A DNA stretch of 64,000 nucleotides from Modestobacter sp. VKM Ac-2986 (lineage in GTDB: Bacteria > Actinomycetota > Actinomycetes > Mycobacteriales > Geodermatophilaceae), in the NCBI RefSeq assembly GCF_026967795.1, contig NZ_JAPVBH010000001.1:420928-484927 (forward strand), in the 5' to 3' direction. Shown here piece after piece: positions 16,273 to 24,157 of the stretch (positions are counted from its first letter, which is position 1; every line of letters starts with the position of its first letter). The notes under the pieces were generated by a model that did not search any database, was not told the origin of the DNA, and saw only the letters and a list, made by a program, of their open reading frames with translations. A program made the translations under genes and the position numbers.

Positions 16273-17130
16273 ATGCCCACCACCACGGTCGCCGCCGTCG
16301 CCGCCCCCTTCGGGCGCGACCTCGGTGAGGTCTTCGCCCGGATCGAACAGCTCGTCGCCGAGGCGCGCAGCCGCGGCGTGCAGCTGCTCGTGCTGCCCGA
16401 GGCCACCCTCGGCGGGTACCTCGCCGACCTCGGCGAGCACGGCGTCGCGCAGGTGCTCCCGCAGCACGCGCTGCCGCCCGCCCTGGACGTCGACGGCCCC
16501 GAGGTCGCCTGGCTGGCCCGGATCGCCGGGGACATGGTGGTCACCGCCGGGTTCTGCGAGGCCGACGGCGGCACCCGGTACAACACCGCGGTCGCGGTGA
16601 CCGGTGACGGCGTCCTCGGGGTGCACCGCAAGGTCCACCAGCCGCTGGGGGAGGGCAACAGCTACACCGCCGGGAACGGCTTCCGCGCCTTCGACTCCCC
16701 GGTCGGCCGGATCGGCATGATGATCTGCTACGACAAGGCCTTCCCCGAGGCCGCCCGCACGCTGGCCATGGACGGCGCGGAGATCGTGGCCTGCATGTCG
16801 GCCTGGCCCGGCTCGCGCACCGCCGCCGCGACCGACCTGGCCGAGGACCGCTGGACCCGCCGCTTCGACCTCTTCGACCAGGCCCGGGCGCTGGAGAACC
16901 AGATCGTGTGGGTGTCGGCGAACCAGGCCGGCTCCTTCGGTGGGCTGCGGTTCGTCTGCAGCGCCAAGGTCGTCGGGCCCGGCGGGGACGTGCTGGCCAC
17001 CACCGGCGTCGCACCCGGCATGGCGGTGGCCACCGTCGATGTCCGGGCCACCCTCGACGGGGCGCGGCGGTCGATGGGCCACCTGCGCGACCGCCGTCCC
17101 GACGCCTACGGCGCGCTGGTGGGGGCATGA
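16273..17130 (+). CDS. nit1: Nitrilase (Nit1, Sll0784 family), catalytic triad intact
   Basis: A 285-residue carbon-nitrogen hydrolase with the complete triad: Glu43 in LLVLPEATLGGY, Lys120 in HRKVHQP and Cys152 in MMICYDKAFPEAAR. Members of this Nit1 branch are nitrilases; in Pseudomonas fluorescens NCIMB 11764 the Nit1C cluster has been linked to growth on cyanide as a nitrogen source. The ATG at 16273 follows AGGAGC by good spacing. Its stop overlaps the flavoprotein start (ATGA). A diverged copy lacking the nucleophile lies two genes downstream. Confidence 0.92.
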   Translation: MPTTTVAAVAAPFGRDLGEVFARIEQLVAEARSRGVQLLVLPEATLGGYLADLGEHGVAQVLPQHALPPALDVDGPEVAWLARIAGDMVVTAGFCEADGGTRYNTAVAVTGDGVLGVHRKVHQPLGEGNSYTAGNGFRAFDSPVGRIGMMICYDKAFPEAARTLAMDGAEIVACMSAWPGSRTAAATDLAEDRWTRRFDLFDQARALENQIVWVSANQAGSFGGLRFVCSAKVVGPGGDVLATTGVAPGMAVATVDVRATLDGARRSMGHLRDRRPDAYGALVGA

Positions 17131-18449
17131 CGCTCACCGAGGTCCAGCCCATCCGCACCGGGCTGCCCGCCCGGGTACCGGTCGCCGTCGTCGGCGGTGG
17201 CCAGGCCGGGCTGTCGGTCAGCTGGCACCTGGTGCAGCGCGGGATCGAGCACGTCGTCCTGGAGCGGGAGACGATCGCCCACGAGTGGGCCGACGCCCGC
17301 TGGGACACCTTCTGCCTGGTCACGCCCAACTGGCAGTGCCAGCTGCCCGGCTGGCCCTACGCGGGCGACGACCCCGACGGCTTCATGCTGCGCGACGAGA
17401 TCGTCGAGTACGTGCGCAGCTACGCCGCCTCCTTCGACCCGCCGGTGCACGAGGGCGTCGCCGTCACCCGGCTCGCCCCCGCCCCGGACGGCGGCTACCT
17501 GCTCACCACCAGCGCCGGGGACGTCACCGCTGACCAGGTCGTGCTGGCCGTCGGCGGCTACCACCTGCCGGTGCTGCCGCCCTGGGCCGCGCAGCTGCCC
17601 GAGCGGGTCACCCAGCTGCACTCGCAGGCCTACCGCAACCCCGGCCAGCTGCCCGACGGCGACGTCCTGGTCGTCGGCACCGGGCAGTCGGGCGCGCAGA
17701 TCGCCGAGGACCTGCACCTGGCCGGCCGCCGGGTGCACCTGGCCGTGGGCAGCGCGCCGCGGATCGCCCGCCGGTACCGGGGCCGCGACATGGTCGGGTG
17801 GCTGCACGACATGGGCCACTACGACATGCCCGTCGAGCAGCACCGCGACGGCGAGGCCGCCCGGATGGGCACCAACCACTACGTCACCGGCCGGGACGGC
17901 GGCCGCGACATCGACCTCCGCCGGTTCGCCACCGAGGGCATGCAGCTCTACGGCACGCTCACCGGGCTCGACGGCGGGGTGCTGTCCTTCGCCCCGAACC
18001 TGACCCGGCACCTGGACGCCGCCGACCGTGTCGACGACAACGCCAAGAACCTGGTCGACGCGCACATCGAGCGCACCGGCACCGACGCCCCGACCGAGCC
18101 GCGGTACACCCCGGTCTGGGCGCCGGACGCCGACCCGACGTCGCTGGACGTGGCCGCGATCTCCTCGGTGGTGTGGGCGATCGGCTTCCGCGCCGACTGG
18201 AGCTGGGTGCGGGTGCCGGTGTTCGACGGCGCGGGCTACCCGACCCACGTCCGTGGCGTCACCTCCGCACCCGGGCTGTACGTCCTGGGCCTGCCCTGGC
18301 TGCACACCTGGGGCTCGGGCCGGTTCGCCGGCATCGCCCGGGACGCGGAGTTCGTCGCCGACCGGATCACCGACCTCACCGGCGCCCCGACCGGCCTGAC
18401 CCGCTCGCTGGCCGTGGCAGCCGCCTCGTCGGCGGCCCGGATGGCGTGA
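17127..18449 (+). CDS. MSMEG_0569 family flavin-dependent oxidoreductase
   Basis: A 440-residue flavoprotein of the flavin-containing-monooxygenase type. Two dinucleotide motifs are seen: [17 protein letters not shown] for FAD near residue 20, and [17 protein letters not shown] for NAD(P)H near residue 180. The C-terminus has [18 protein letters not shown], the last FAD contact. The family is restricted to Nit1C-type clusters and its substrate is unknown. An oxidation feeding or following nitrile hydrolysis is plausible. It overlaps the neighbours on both sides by 4 nt, so stoichiometric co-translation is likely. Confidence 0.9.
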   Translation: MTLTEVQPIRTGLPARVPVAVVGGGQAGLSVSWHLVQRGIEHVVLERETIAHEWADARWDTFCLVTPNWQCQLPGWPYAGDDPDGFMLRDEIVEYVRSYAASFDPPVHEGVAVTRLAPAPDGGYLLTTSAGDVTADQVVLAVGGYHLPVLPPWAAQLPERVTQLHSQAYRNPGQLPDGDVLVVGTGQSGAQIAEDLHLAGRRVHLAVGSAPRIARRYRGRDMVGWLHDMGHYDMPVEQHRDGEAARMGTNHYVTGRDGGRDIDLRRFATEGMQLYGTLTGLDGGVLSFAPNLTRHLDAADRVDDNAKNLVDAHIERTGTDAPTEPRYTPVWAPDADPTSLDVAAISSVVWAIGFRADWSWVRVPVFDGAGYPTHVRGVTSAPGLYVLGLPWLHTWGSGRFAGIARDAEFVADRITDLTGAPTGLTRSLAVAAASSAARMA

Positions 18450-19261
18450 GGGTCGCGGCGGTCGCGGCGCACTTCGGGCGGGACGTCGGGCAGTGCCTGA
18501 CCAAGGTCGAGGCGATCCTGGCCGACGCCCGCGACCGGGGCGTGCAGCTGCTGGTCTTCCCCGACGCCACGATCGGCGGGTACCTCGGTGACCTGGGCCG
18601 CGGCGACGACACCGGACTACCCCCGGCCCTGGACGCCGCCGCGCCCGAGTTGGCCCGGGTCGCCGAGGCCGCCGGGGACGTCGTGGTCTGCCTGGGCTAC
18701 CGCGAGTCCGCGGGCGGGCAGCACTTCAACAGCGCGGTGTGCGTGACCGGCGACGGCGTCCTGGGCCGGCACCGCAAGGTGCACCAGCCGGCCGGTGAGC
18801 TGCCCGCCTACGCACCGGGTGACGCGTTCACCGCCTTCGACACCCCGCTGGGCCGGATCGGCATGCTCATCGACTACGACAAGACCTTCCCCGAGGCCGC
18901 CCGCTCGCTCGCCGGTGACGGCGCCCAGCTGCTGGCCTGCCTCTCGGCGTGGCCGGCCAGCCTCACCAACCGCGCGCCCCGGCTGGTGCAGGACCGGCAG
19001 TCCCGGCTGTTCGACCTCTACGACTGCGCCCGCGCCGCGGAGAACCAGGTGGTCTGGGTGTCGGCCAACCAGACCGGGACGATGGGCCGGCTGCGCTTCC
19101 TCGGCCAGTCCAAGGTGGTCGGGCCCGGCGGCGACGTCCTGGCCCGCACCTGGGCCAAGGCCGGACTGGCGCTGGCCGACCTGGACGTCGCCGGTGAGGT
19201 CGGCCGCGCCCGCACCGTCCTGGACCACCTGCGGGAACGCCGGCCGGAGGCCTACGCATGA
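18446..19261 (+). CDS. Nitrilase-like paralogue with catalytic Cys replaced (probable pseudoenzyme)
   Basis: A 271-residue carbon-nitrogen hydrolase clearly paralogous to the nitrilase at 16273: same HRKVHQP lysine (Lys111), same FPEAAR, WVSANQ and KVVGPGGDVLA segments. The nucleophilic Cys is Asp143 (LIDYDKTF against MICYDKAF) and the catalytic Glu is Asp40 (VFPDAT against LPEAT). Normal nitrilase thioester chemistry is therefore impossible. The frame is intact and embedded by GTGA/ATGA overlaps in the operon, so it is under selection, perhaps as a partner subunit for the active enzyme, a ligand sensor, or an enzyme of changed chemistry. Confidence 0.9.
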   Translation: MRVAAVAAHFGRDVGQCLTKVEAILADARDRGVQLLVFPDATIGGYLGDLGRGDDTGLPPALDAAAPELARVAEAAGDVVVCLGYRESAGGQHFNSAVCVTGDGVLGRHRKVHQPAGELPAYAPGDAFTAFDTPLGRIGMLIDYDKTFPEAARSLAGDGAQLLACLSAWPASLTNRAPRLVQDRQSRLFDLYDCARAAENQVVWVSANQTGTMGRLRFLGQSKVVGPGGDVLARTWAKAGLALADLDVAGEVGRARTVLDHLRERRPEAYA

Positions 19262-20331
19262 GGGTCGCGCTGCTGACCTACTCCACCCGGCCGCGCGGTG
19301 GGGTCGTGCACACGCTCGCGCTGGCCGAGGCGATGGCCCGCGCCGGGCACGACGTGAGCGTCTGGTCGCTGGGCCGCGGCGGTGACGCCGCCTTCTTCCG
19401 CCCCGTGAACCCCGCCGTCACCCTGCGACTGGTGCCGTTCCCCGACGTGCCGGGTGAGGACGTCGGCGCGCGCATCCTGCGGTCCATCCAGGTCCTGGGA
19501 GCCGCCTTCCTCGATGAGTCCTACGACGTCGTCCACGCGCAGGACTGCATCAGCGCCAACGCCGTCCCCGACTGCGTCCGCACGGTGCACCACCTGGACA
19601 CCTTCACCACCCCGGAGCTCGCCGCCTGCCACGAGCGCGCCGTCGTCACCCCGCACGCGCTGGTCTGCGTCTCCGCCGCGGTCGCCGCCGAGGTGGCGAC
19701 CGGCTGGGGCCGGGTGGCCACGGTGATCCCCAACGGCGTCGAGGCCGACCGGTTCACCGCCGCGGCCGGGCCCGCGGGGGAGGCGGGACGGCGCGTCTGG
19801 CGGGACCGGCTGGGGCACTACGTGCTGGCCGTCGGCGGCATCGAGCCGCGCAAGGGCACCCTGGACCTGGTCGAGGCGATGGCCCGGGTGCAGGCCGTGC
19901 GCCCGGAGCTGTCCCTGGTGGTCGCCGGCGGGGAGACGCTCTTCGACTACCGCGACTACCGCGCCCGGGTGTTCGAGCGCGCCGCGGAGCTGGGCGTGGC
20001 GCCCGTCGTCCTCGGGCCGGTCGACCACGGCGAGCTGCCGGCCCTGGTCGCCGCCGCCGACGTCTTCGCCTTCCCCTCGGTCAAGGAGGGTTTCGGCCTG
20101 GCCGCGATGGAGGCGCTGGCGGCCGGCGTCCCGGTGGTCACCCGCGACCTGCCGGTGCTGCGGGAGGTGTTCGGCACGGCGGCGACCTTCGCCGCCGACC
20201 CGGCCGGCCTCGCCGACGGCCTGCTGGCGGAAGTCGGCGAGCAGCGCCGGACGGCGGGTCGGGCCCTCGCCCAGGGCCACAGCTGGGACGCTGCTGCGGC
20301 GGCGCACCTGGAGCTCTACGCGTCGCTGTGA
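19258..20331 (+). CDS. MSMEG_0565 family glycosyltransferase (GT4 type)
   Basis: A 357-residue GT-B glycosyltransferase. The N-terminal domain starts with MRVALLTYSTRPRGGVVHT; the linker has VIPNGVE; the donor site shows FAFPSVKEGFGLAAMEALA, the E(x7)E-type motif of GT4 retaining enzymes. The sugar donor and acceptor are unknown. It is the last gene of the Nit1C-type operon and overlaps the preceding stop by 4 nt. Its presence suggests that the operon makes or modifies a small glycosylated metabolite beyond simple nitrile breakdown; that is inference. Confidence 0.88.
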   Translation: MRVALLTYSTRPRGGVVHTLALAEAMARAGHDVSVWSLGRGGDAAFFRPVNPAVTLRLVPFPDVPGEDVGARILRSIQVLGAAFLDESYDVVHAQDCISANAVPDCVRTVHHLDTFTTPELAACHERAVVTPHALVCVSAAVAAEVATGWGRVATVIPNGVEADRFTAAAGPAGEAGRRVWRDRLGHYVLAVGGIEPRKGTLDLVEAMARVQAVRPELSLVVAGGETLFDYRDYRARVFERAAELGVAPVVLGPVDHGELPALVAAADVFAFPSVKEGFGLAAMEALAAGVPVVTRDLPVLREVFGTAATFAADPAGLADGLLAEVGEQRRTAGRALAQGHSWDAAAAAHLELYASL

Positions 20332-20384
20332 CGGACGGGTCCGTTGTGACGAGCGTGACGACTGGGCCCAGAAAAACAGAGCAA

Positions 20385-20423
20385 CCGCGTTTCATGCCCC
20401 CGTAGCGCGGACATGAAACACGG
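20385..20423. promoter_or_regulatory. Inverted repeat CCGnGTTTCATG upstream of the Cys-rich gene
   Basis: Arms 20385-20396 and 20412-20423 pair at 11 of 12 positions with a 15-nt loop. It lies in an unusually A-rich patch (CAGAAAAACAGAG at 20370-20382) between the operon end and the ATG at 20498. It could be an operator, an RNA hairpin in the leader, or the terminator of the operon. Confidence 0.45.
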
Positions 20424-20497
20424 TTCCTGTCTACTTCCCCCCAGCACGCCGACGACGACCCCCTGCCACCACGGCAGGACGGCGAGGGGAGCCCGAC

Positions 20498-20800
20498 ATG
20501 ACGAACCAGAAGCCTTCCATCTTCCAGCTGGGCAAGGTCCACGAGCACGGTGCGTCGGTGATCGTCTCCGGGTGGGGGCTGGGCATGTGCGCCTCGTCGT
20601 GCCGGTGCCACCGCAACCCCGAGGACGGCCAGCTCGCCCTCGCCGAGGACCAGGCCGGCGGCAGCCTCGGCCTGCACAGCTTCACGCCCACGGGCACCTG
20701 CGACTGCTGCGAGGCGTGGACCTCCGCCGAGCTCCAGGCGATCCTGCGCGACGTCGCGGCCCTCGACGCCCTCGACTCCTCCGAGCCCGCCGCCGGCTGA
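20498..20800 (+). CDS. Small cysteine-rich protein of unknown function
   Basis: A 100-residue protein with a good ribosome site (GAGGGGAGC). It has two cysteine clusters: MCASSCRCHRN (C-x3-C-x-C-H) near residue 30 and TCDCCEAW (C-x-C-C) near residue 67. That many Cys with one His suggests metal binding or a redox switch, but I recognise no family. The ends are polar. It is flanked upstream by an inverted repeat and downstream by a perfect 16-bp terminator hairpin, so it is probably a monocistronic and possibly stress-regulated gene. Confidence 0.7.
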   Translation: MTNQKPSIFQLGKVHEHGASVIVSGWGLGMCASSCRCHRNPEDGQLALAEDQAGGSLGLHSFTPTGTCDCCEAWTSAELQAILRDVAALDALDSSEPAAG

Positions 20801-20816
20801 CCTCCCCGACGTCCGT

Positions 20817-20852
20817 ACGAGCCGCCCACCGGTCACCCGGTGGGCGGCTCGT
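20817..20852. terminator. Perfect 16-bp terminator hairpin
   Basis: Arms ACGAGCCGCCCACCGG and CCGGTGGGCGGCTCGT with the loop TCAC, starting 17 nt after the stop of the Cys-rich gene. Confidence 0.8.
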
Positions 20853-20956
20853 CGTCGTCCCGGGCCCGGACCCCATCGGCCGGGACGGCGAGGGTCCCGG
20901 CGGTCAGGACGGCGGAGTGCCTTTGCGGCCGGGGCGGTGGGGGTAGGCCGTTGTCC

Positions 20957-21493
20957 ATGTGGGCGAGAGCAGCGGTGCGGGGCGCGGTGGCCGGGCTGGT
21001 CGGCGTGGCGGCGATGACGACGGCGGAGAAGCTGGAACAGCAGGTGACGCACCGGCCCAACAGCTACGTGCCCGCCCGCACGCTCACCGCGCTGACCACC
21101 GGCGTCCGGTTGCCGGAGTCCGCGCGCCCGCTGGTGCGCAACCACCTCATGCACTGGGGCACCGGCGCGGCCGTGGGTGCCCTGCGCGGGGTCTGGTCGG
21201 CCGCCGGGCTGCGTGGCTGGCGGGCCAACGCCTGGCACACCTCGGTGCGCCTGGCCGTCGACCAGACGCTGGAGAACGCCACGGGTGTGGGGGCGCCGCC
21301 GTGGACGTGGTCCCGGCAGGACCAGGTCGTCGACGTGGCCGGCAAGGCCGTCTACTCGTTCGTGACCGGCGCCGTCGCCGACCGGCTCGTCGCCCCCGCC
21401 CGCCCCCGCTCCCGCCGCCGGCTGCTCGGTGACGCGTGGGGCAGGAGTGGCTCGCCGCGGGACCGGAGTGGCGCGCGGGGTCTGTGGGACTGA
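20957..21493 (+). CDS. Conserved membrane-associated protein, unknown function
   Basis: A 178-residue protein starting MWARAAVRGAVAGLVGVAAMT, a glycine-rich hydrophobic helix similar to the first helix of YagU/DUF1440-like proteins. A second weak hydrophobic stretch is around HWGTGAAVGALRGVW, and a third near AGKAVYSFVTGAVADRL. The C-terminal 30 residues are very Arg-rich and likely cytoplasmic. No catalytic motif is seen. The ATG at 20957 is the best start; longer frames run into the terminator region. The function is unknown. Confidence 0.65.
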   Translation: MWARAAVRGAVAGLVGVAAMTTAEKLEQQVTHRPNSYVPARTLTALTTGVRLPESARPLVRNHLMHWGTGAAVGALRGVWSAAGLRGWRANAWHTSVRLAVDQTLENATGVGAPPWTWSRQDQVVDVAGKAVYSFVTGAVADRLVAPARPRSRRRLLGDAWGRSGSPRDRSGARGLWD

Positions 21494-21625
21494 GGGTCCC
21501 TGCGGACCGATCGACCCCCGGCGCGGCGGGCCGACCGACTGCAGATGCCTCCCTACGTTCCGTTGCGACAAGCGCGTGGTGATGTCGCCCCTCCCGGGCG
21601 CGACGCGCGCAGACGGAGGCACCTG

Positions 21626-22630
21626 GTGCATCGAACGACTCGGCGGACGTGGACCCGCACCGCCGCGCTCACGCTGAGCGCCGGTGCCGCGGTCGTCCTG
21701 CTGACCCCCGCCGCCTCGGCCGCCCCCACGAGCCCGGCGCAGGCCCGCCAGGCCGTCACCGAGACCGGCAAGCAGCTCGAGGCGATCGGGGAGAAGGTCA
21801 ACGAGGCCACCGACGCCGTCACGCAGCACCGGGCGGCCGCGGACGCCGCGGCCGTCGCCGTCGCCGCCGCGCAGGCCCAGCTCGACGCCCTGGAGCCGCA
21901 GCTCCGCTCCATCGCGCAGACCGGCTACGTGGGCACCACCCGCGGCAAGCTCGCCGCCTTCCTCACCAGCGGCTCGGCCGACGACCTCGTCGAGCAGATG
22001 AGCACGCTGGACAAGCTCGCCTCGCACGCCGACACCGTCGTCGCCCAGGCCGCGACCGCCCGGGCCGCCGCCGAGCAGGCCCAGCGCGACGCCGCCGCGG
22101 CCGCCGCTGCCGCTGCCCAGGCCGCGATCGACCTGGAGGCCCAGCAGGAGCAGCTGGAGGACGAGCTCGCCGGGTACGAGAGCGACTTCGCCCGGCTCAC
22201 CGCGGCCGACCAGGTGCGCGTGCACACCGCGCTGGCCGGCCCGGCCGTCACCGCGGCGGACCCCGCCCCCGCGCCGACCGCGGCCGCCGGCGTCGCCGTG
22301 CAGACCGCGCTGGCCCAGCTCGGCGACATGTACGCCACGGGCGGCAGTGGTCCGGACACCTTCGACTGTTCCGGGCTCACCCAGTACGCCTACGCGGCCG
22401 CCGGCGTCGCCCTGCCCCACTCCAGCCGCGCGCAGTCCGGGATGGGCGTCGCGGTGTCGCGCGCCGAGCTGCAGCCCGGCGACCTGGTCTTCTTCTACTC
22501 GCCGATCAGCCACGTCGGCCTCTACATCGGCAACGGCCAGATGGTGCACGCCAGCGTCACCGGCAAGCCCGTCGCCGTGACCAGCGTCGACAAGGGCGGC
22601 TACGTGAGCGCCCGCCGCGTCACCGGCTGA
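21626..22630 (+). CDS. NlpC/P60 peptidoglycan hydrolase, secreted
   Basis: A 334-residue exported cell-wall hydrolase. The GTG at 21626 (ribosome site GGAGGC) starts an Arg-rich signal peptide with a hydrophobic core (TLSAGAAVVLL) and probable cleavage after ASAA. Residues ~40-200 are a long Ala/Gln/Glu coiled coil as in RipA-like proteins. The NlpC/P60 domain (~220-334) has the catalytic Cys in FDCSGLTQYAY, His in SHVGLYIG and the third polar residue in MVHAS. It should cut D-Glu-diaminopimelate bonds during growth and division. A repeat-type convergent terminator follows the stop. Confidence 0.92.
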   Translation: MHRTTRRTWTRTAALTLSAGAAVVLLTPAASAAPTSPAQARQAVTETGKQLEAIGEKVNEATDAVTQHRAAADAAAVAVAAAQAQLDALEPQLRSIAQTGYVGTTRGKLAAFLTSGSADDLVEQMSTLDKLASHADTVVAQAATARAAAEQAQRDAAAAAAAAAQAAIDLEAQQEQLEDELAGYESDFARLTAADQVRVHTALAGPAVTAADPAPAPTAAAGVAVQTALAQLGDMYATGGSGPDTFDCSGLTQYAYAAAGVALPHSSRAQSGMGVAVSRAELQPGDLVFFYSPISHVGLYIGNGQMVHASVTGKPVAVTSVDKGGYVSARRVTG

Positions 22631-22633
22631 ACC

Positions 22634-22693
22634 GGCCCCGCTGCAGGGGCCCACCGCGAGCTTGCGAGTGGTGGGGGGCAGTGGGGTCCTTCC
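22634..22693. repeat. Convergent-gene repeat element, copy A (bidirectional terminator)
   Basis: It fills the gap between the convergent stops at 22630 and 22694. Outer arms GGCCCCGCTGC (22634-22644) and GCAGTGGGGTCC (22678-22689) pair with one bulge; an inner block holds GCGAGCTTGCGAG flanked by CCACC/GGTGG. Read from the minus strand it begins at the stop codon as TGAGGAAGGACCCC. Copies B (59704-59791) and C (62829-62891) share these blocks and the same convergent placement. Confidence 0.8.
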
Positions 22694-23272
22694 TCAGTGG
22701 AGGCGCCGGCCCTCGGCGAGCATCGTGACCAGGGCGGCGACCCGGTTGGCCCGGGTCTGCGGCGTGGCGGCGGTGTGCACCCGCCACAGCACCGCGTACC
22801 GGTTCGTGCCGTCCAGCGCGGCGAACGCCGCCTCCGCAGCGGGCTCGGCGGCCAGCGCCGCGGCCAGGTCGTCGGGGACGGTGATCGTCGCGGGTCCGGC
22901 GTAGGCGCGCTCCCAGCGGCCGTCGGCCTGGGCGGCCTCCACCGCCGCGAGCCCGGCCGGACGCATGCGCCCGTCGGCGACGAGCCGGGCGACCGTGGCC
23001 ACGTTCTTCTGCGACCAGACGCTCCGCGGCCGGCGCGGGGTGTAGCGCACGGTGAACCAGACGTCGTCCACGCGGTTGCTGCGCCCGTCGATCCAGCCGT
23101 GGCACAGCGCCACCTCGACCGCCTCCGGCGCGGTGATCGACGGGATGCCCGAGGCCTTCCTCGCCATGAGCACGAACAGCCCGGGCGCCCGGTCGTGCTC
23201 GGCGTCCAGCCAGCTGTCGAACTCCGCGGGCGTGGCGAAGGCCCGGCGCTCGAACGCGTCCTCGGAGGCCAT
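22694..23272 (-). CDS. YdeI/OmpD-associated family protein
   Basis: A 192-residue protein of the YdeI (bacteriocin-protection, OmpD-associated) family. It shows the usual segments FATPAEFDSWL, GLFVLMARKASGIPSIT, ALCHGWIDGR, and FTPR-like TVRYTPRRPRSVWSQKN, then the C-terminal PDDLAAAL helix region. The biochemical role of the family is not settled. The ATG at 23272 is the family start; longer in-frame sequence upstream is antisense to the phosphatase gene. It is divergent from the phosphatase at 23402 with a 129-nt gap. Confidence 0.85.
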   Translation of the reverse strand: MASEDAFERRAFATPAEFDSWLDAEHDRAPGLFVLMARKASGIPSITAPEAVEVALCHGWIDGRSNRVDDVWFTVRYTPRRPRSVWSQKNVATVARLVADGRMRPAGLAAVEAAQADGRWERAYAGPATITVPDDLAAALAAEPAAEAAFAALDGTNRYAVLWRVHTAATPQTRANRVAALVTMLAEGRRLH

Positions 23273-23401
23273 CCGGTCATCTTGCGCACCCGCCCGGACG
23301 GCGTCCAGCCCCCGGCTCGCGCTTTGCCGACGGGGGTGATCGGCTGTCGGACGGCGGGCGGTGCTCAGCAGGGGCGCCGCGACGACGGACGGGACGACGC
23401 G

Positions 23402-24157
23402 ATGGCACGGGGACCGGGGCCGAGTGCGCTGTGGGTGGTGCGGCACGGCGAGAGCACGGGCAACCTGGCCGACGCGCAGGCGCACCGCAGCGGGGCGCAG
23501 CGGCTGACCCTCGACGTCCGCGACCCCGACGTCCCGCTGTCGCCGACGGGGGAGGAGCAGGCCGACGCGCTGGGCGCGTGGCTGGCCCGGCTGCCGGCGG
23601 ACCAGCAGCCCACCACCGTGCTGAGCTCGCCGTTCGCCCGCGCCGCCGCCACCGCGCGGCGGGCGGTCGACGCCAGCGGGCTGGAGCTGACCATCCGCTA
23701 CGACGAGCGGCTGCGGGAGCGCGACTTCGGCGCCTTCGACGGCATGACCCGCGACGGCATCCGGGCGCAGTTCCCCGAGGAGGCCCGCCGCCGCGACCTG
23801 CTGGGCAAGTTCTACTACCGGCCACCGGGTGGGGAGAGCTGGGCCGACGTCGCGCTGCGGATCCGCAGCCTGCTGGCCACCGAGGCGCTGCGGCACGACG
23901 GCGAGCGGCTGATGTGCGTCTCGCACCAGGCCGTGGTCATGGTCTTCCGCTACGTGCTCGAGGAGCTGAGCGAGCCGCAGCTGCTGGACGTCGACCGCAC
24001 CGAGCAGGTCGCCAACACCTCGGTCACCCGCTACGAGTCCACCGACGGCGGGGCGTTCGCCCTGGCCGGCTTCAACGGCGTGGAGCACCTGCTCGACGCA
24101 GGCCCGGGCGACGGCGCCCCCGTGACCGAGGAGAACGATGTCCCGTCCCCAGCCTGA
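23402..24157 (+). CDS. Histidine phosphatase family protein
   Basis: A 251-residue member of the phosphoglycerate-mutase-like histidine phosphatases. The phospho-acceptor motif is VVRHGEST near residue 15, the second catalytic His is in CVSHQAVVM, and SSPFARAAATA and LRERDFGAFDG supply the phosphate-pocket Arg and Glu. The substrate is unknown; homologues dephosphorylate sugar phosphates or nucleotides. Its 3' end overlaps the start of the next gene by 20 nt, so translation is coupled to the NAD(P)HX dehydratase. Confidence 0.88.
   Translation: MARGPGPSALWVVRHGESTGNLADAQAHRSGAQRLTLDVRDPDVPLSPTGEEQADALGAWLARLPADQQPTTVLSSPFARAAATARRAVDASGLELTIRYDERLRERDFGAFDGMTRDGIRAQFPEEARRRDLLGKFYYRPPGGESWADVALRIRSLLATEALRHDGERLMCVSHQAVVMVFRYVLEELSEPQLLDVDRTEQVANTSVTRYESTDGGAFALAGFNGVEHLLDAGPGDGAPVTEENDVPSPA

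Noticed and set aside
17798..18445. Extended N-terminus for the second nitrilase-like protein
   Set aside because: The open frame extends upstream but is antisense-free overlap with the flavoprotein gene in another frame and is Arg/His-rich; GTG 18446 aligns with the start of the paralogue at 16273.
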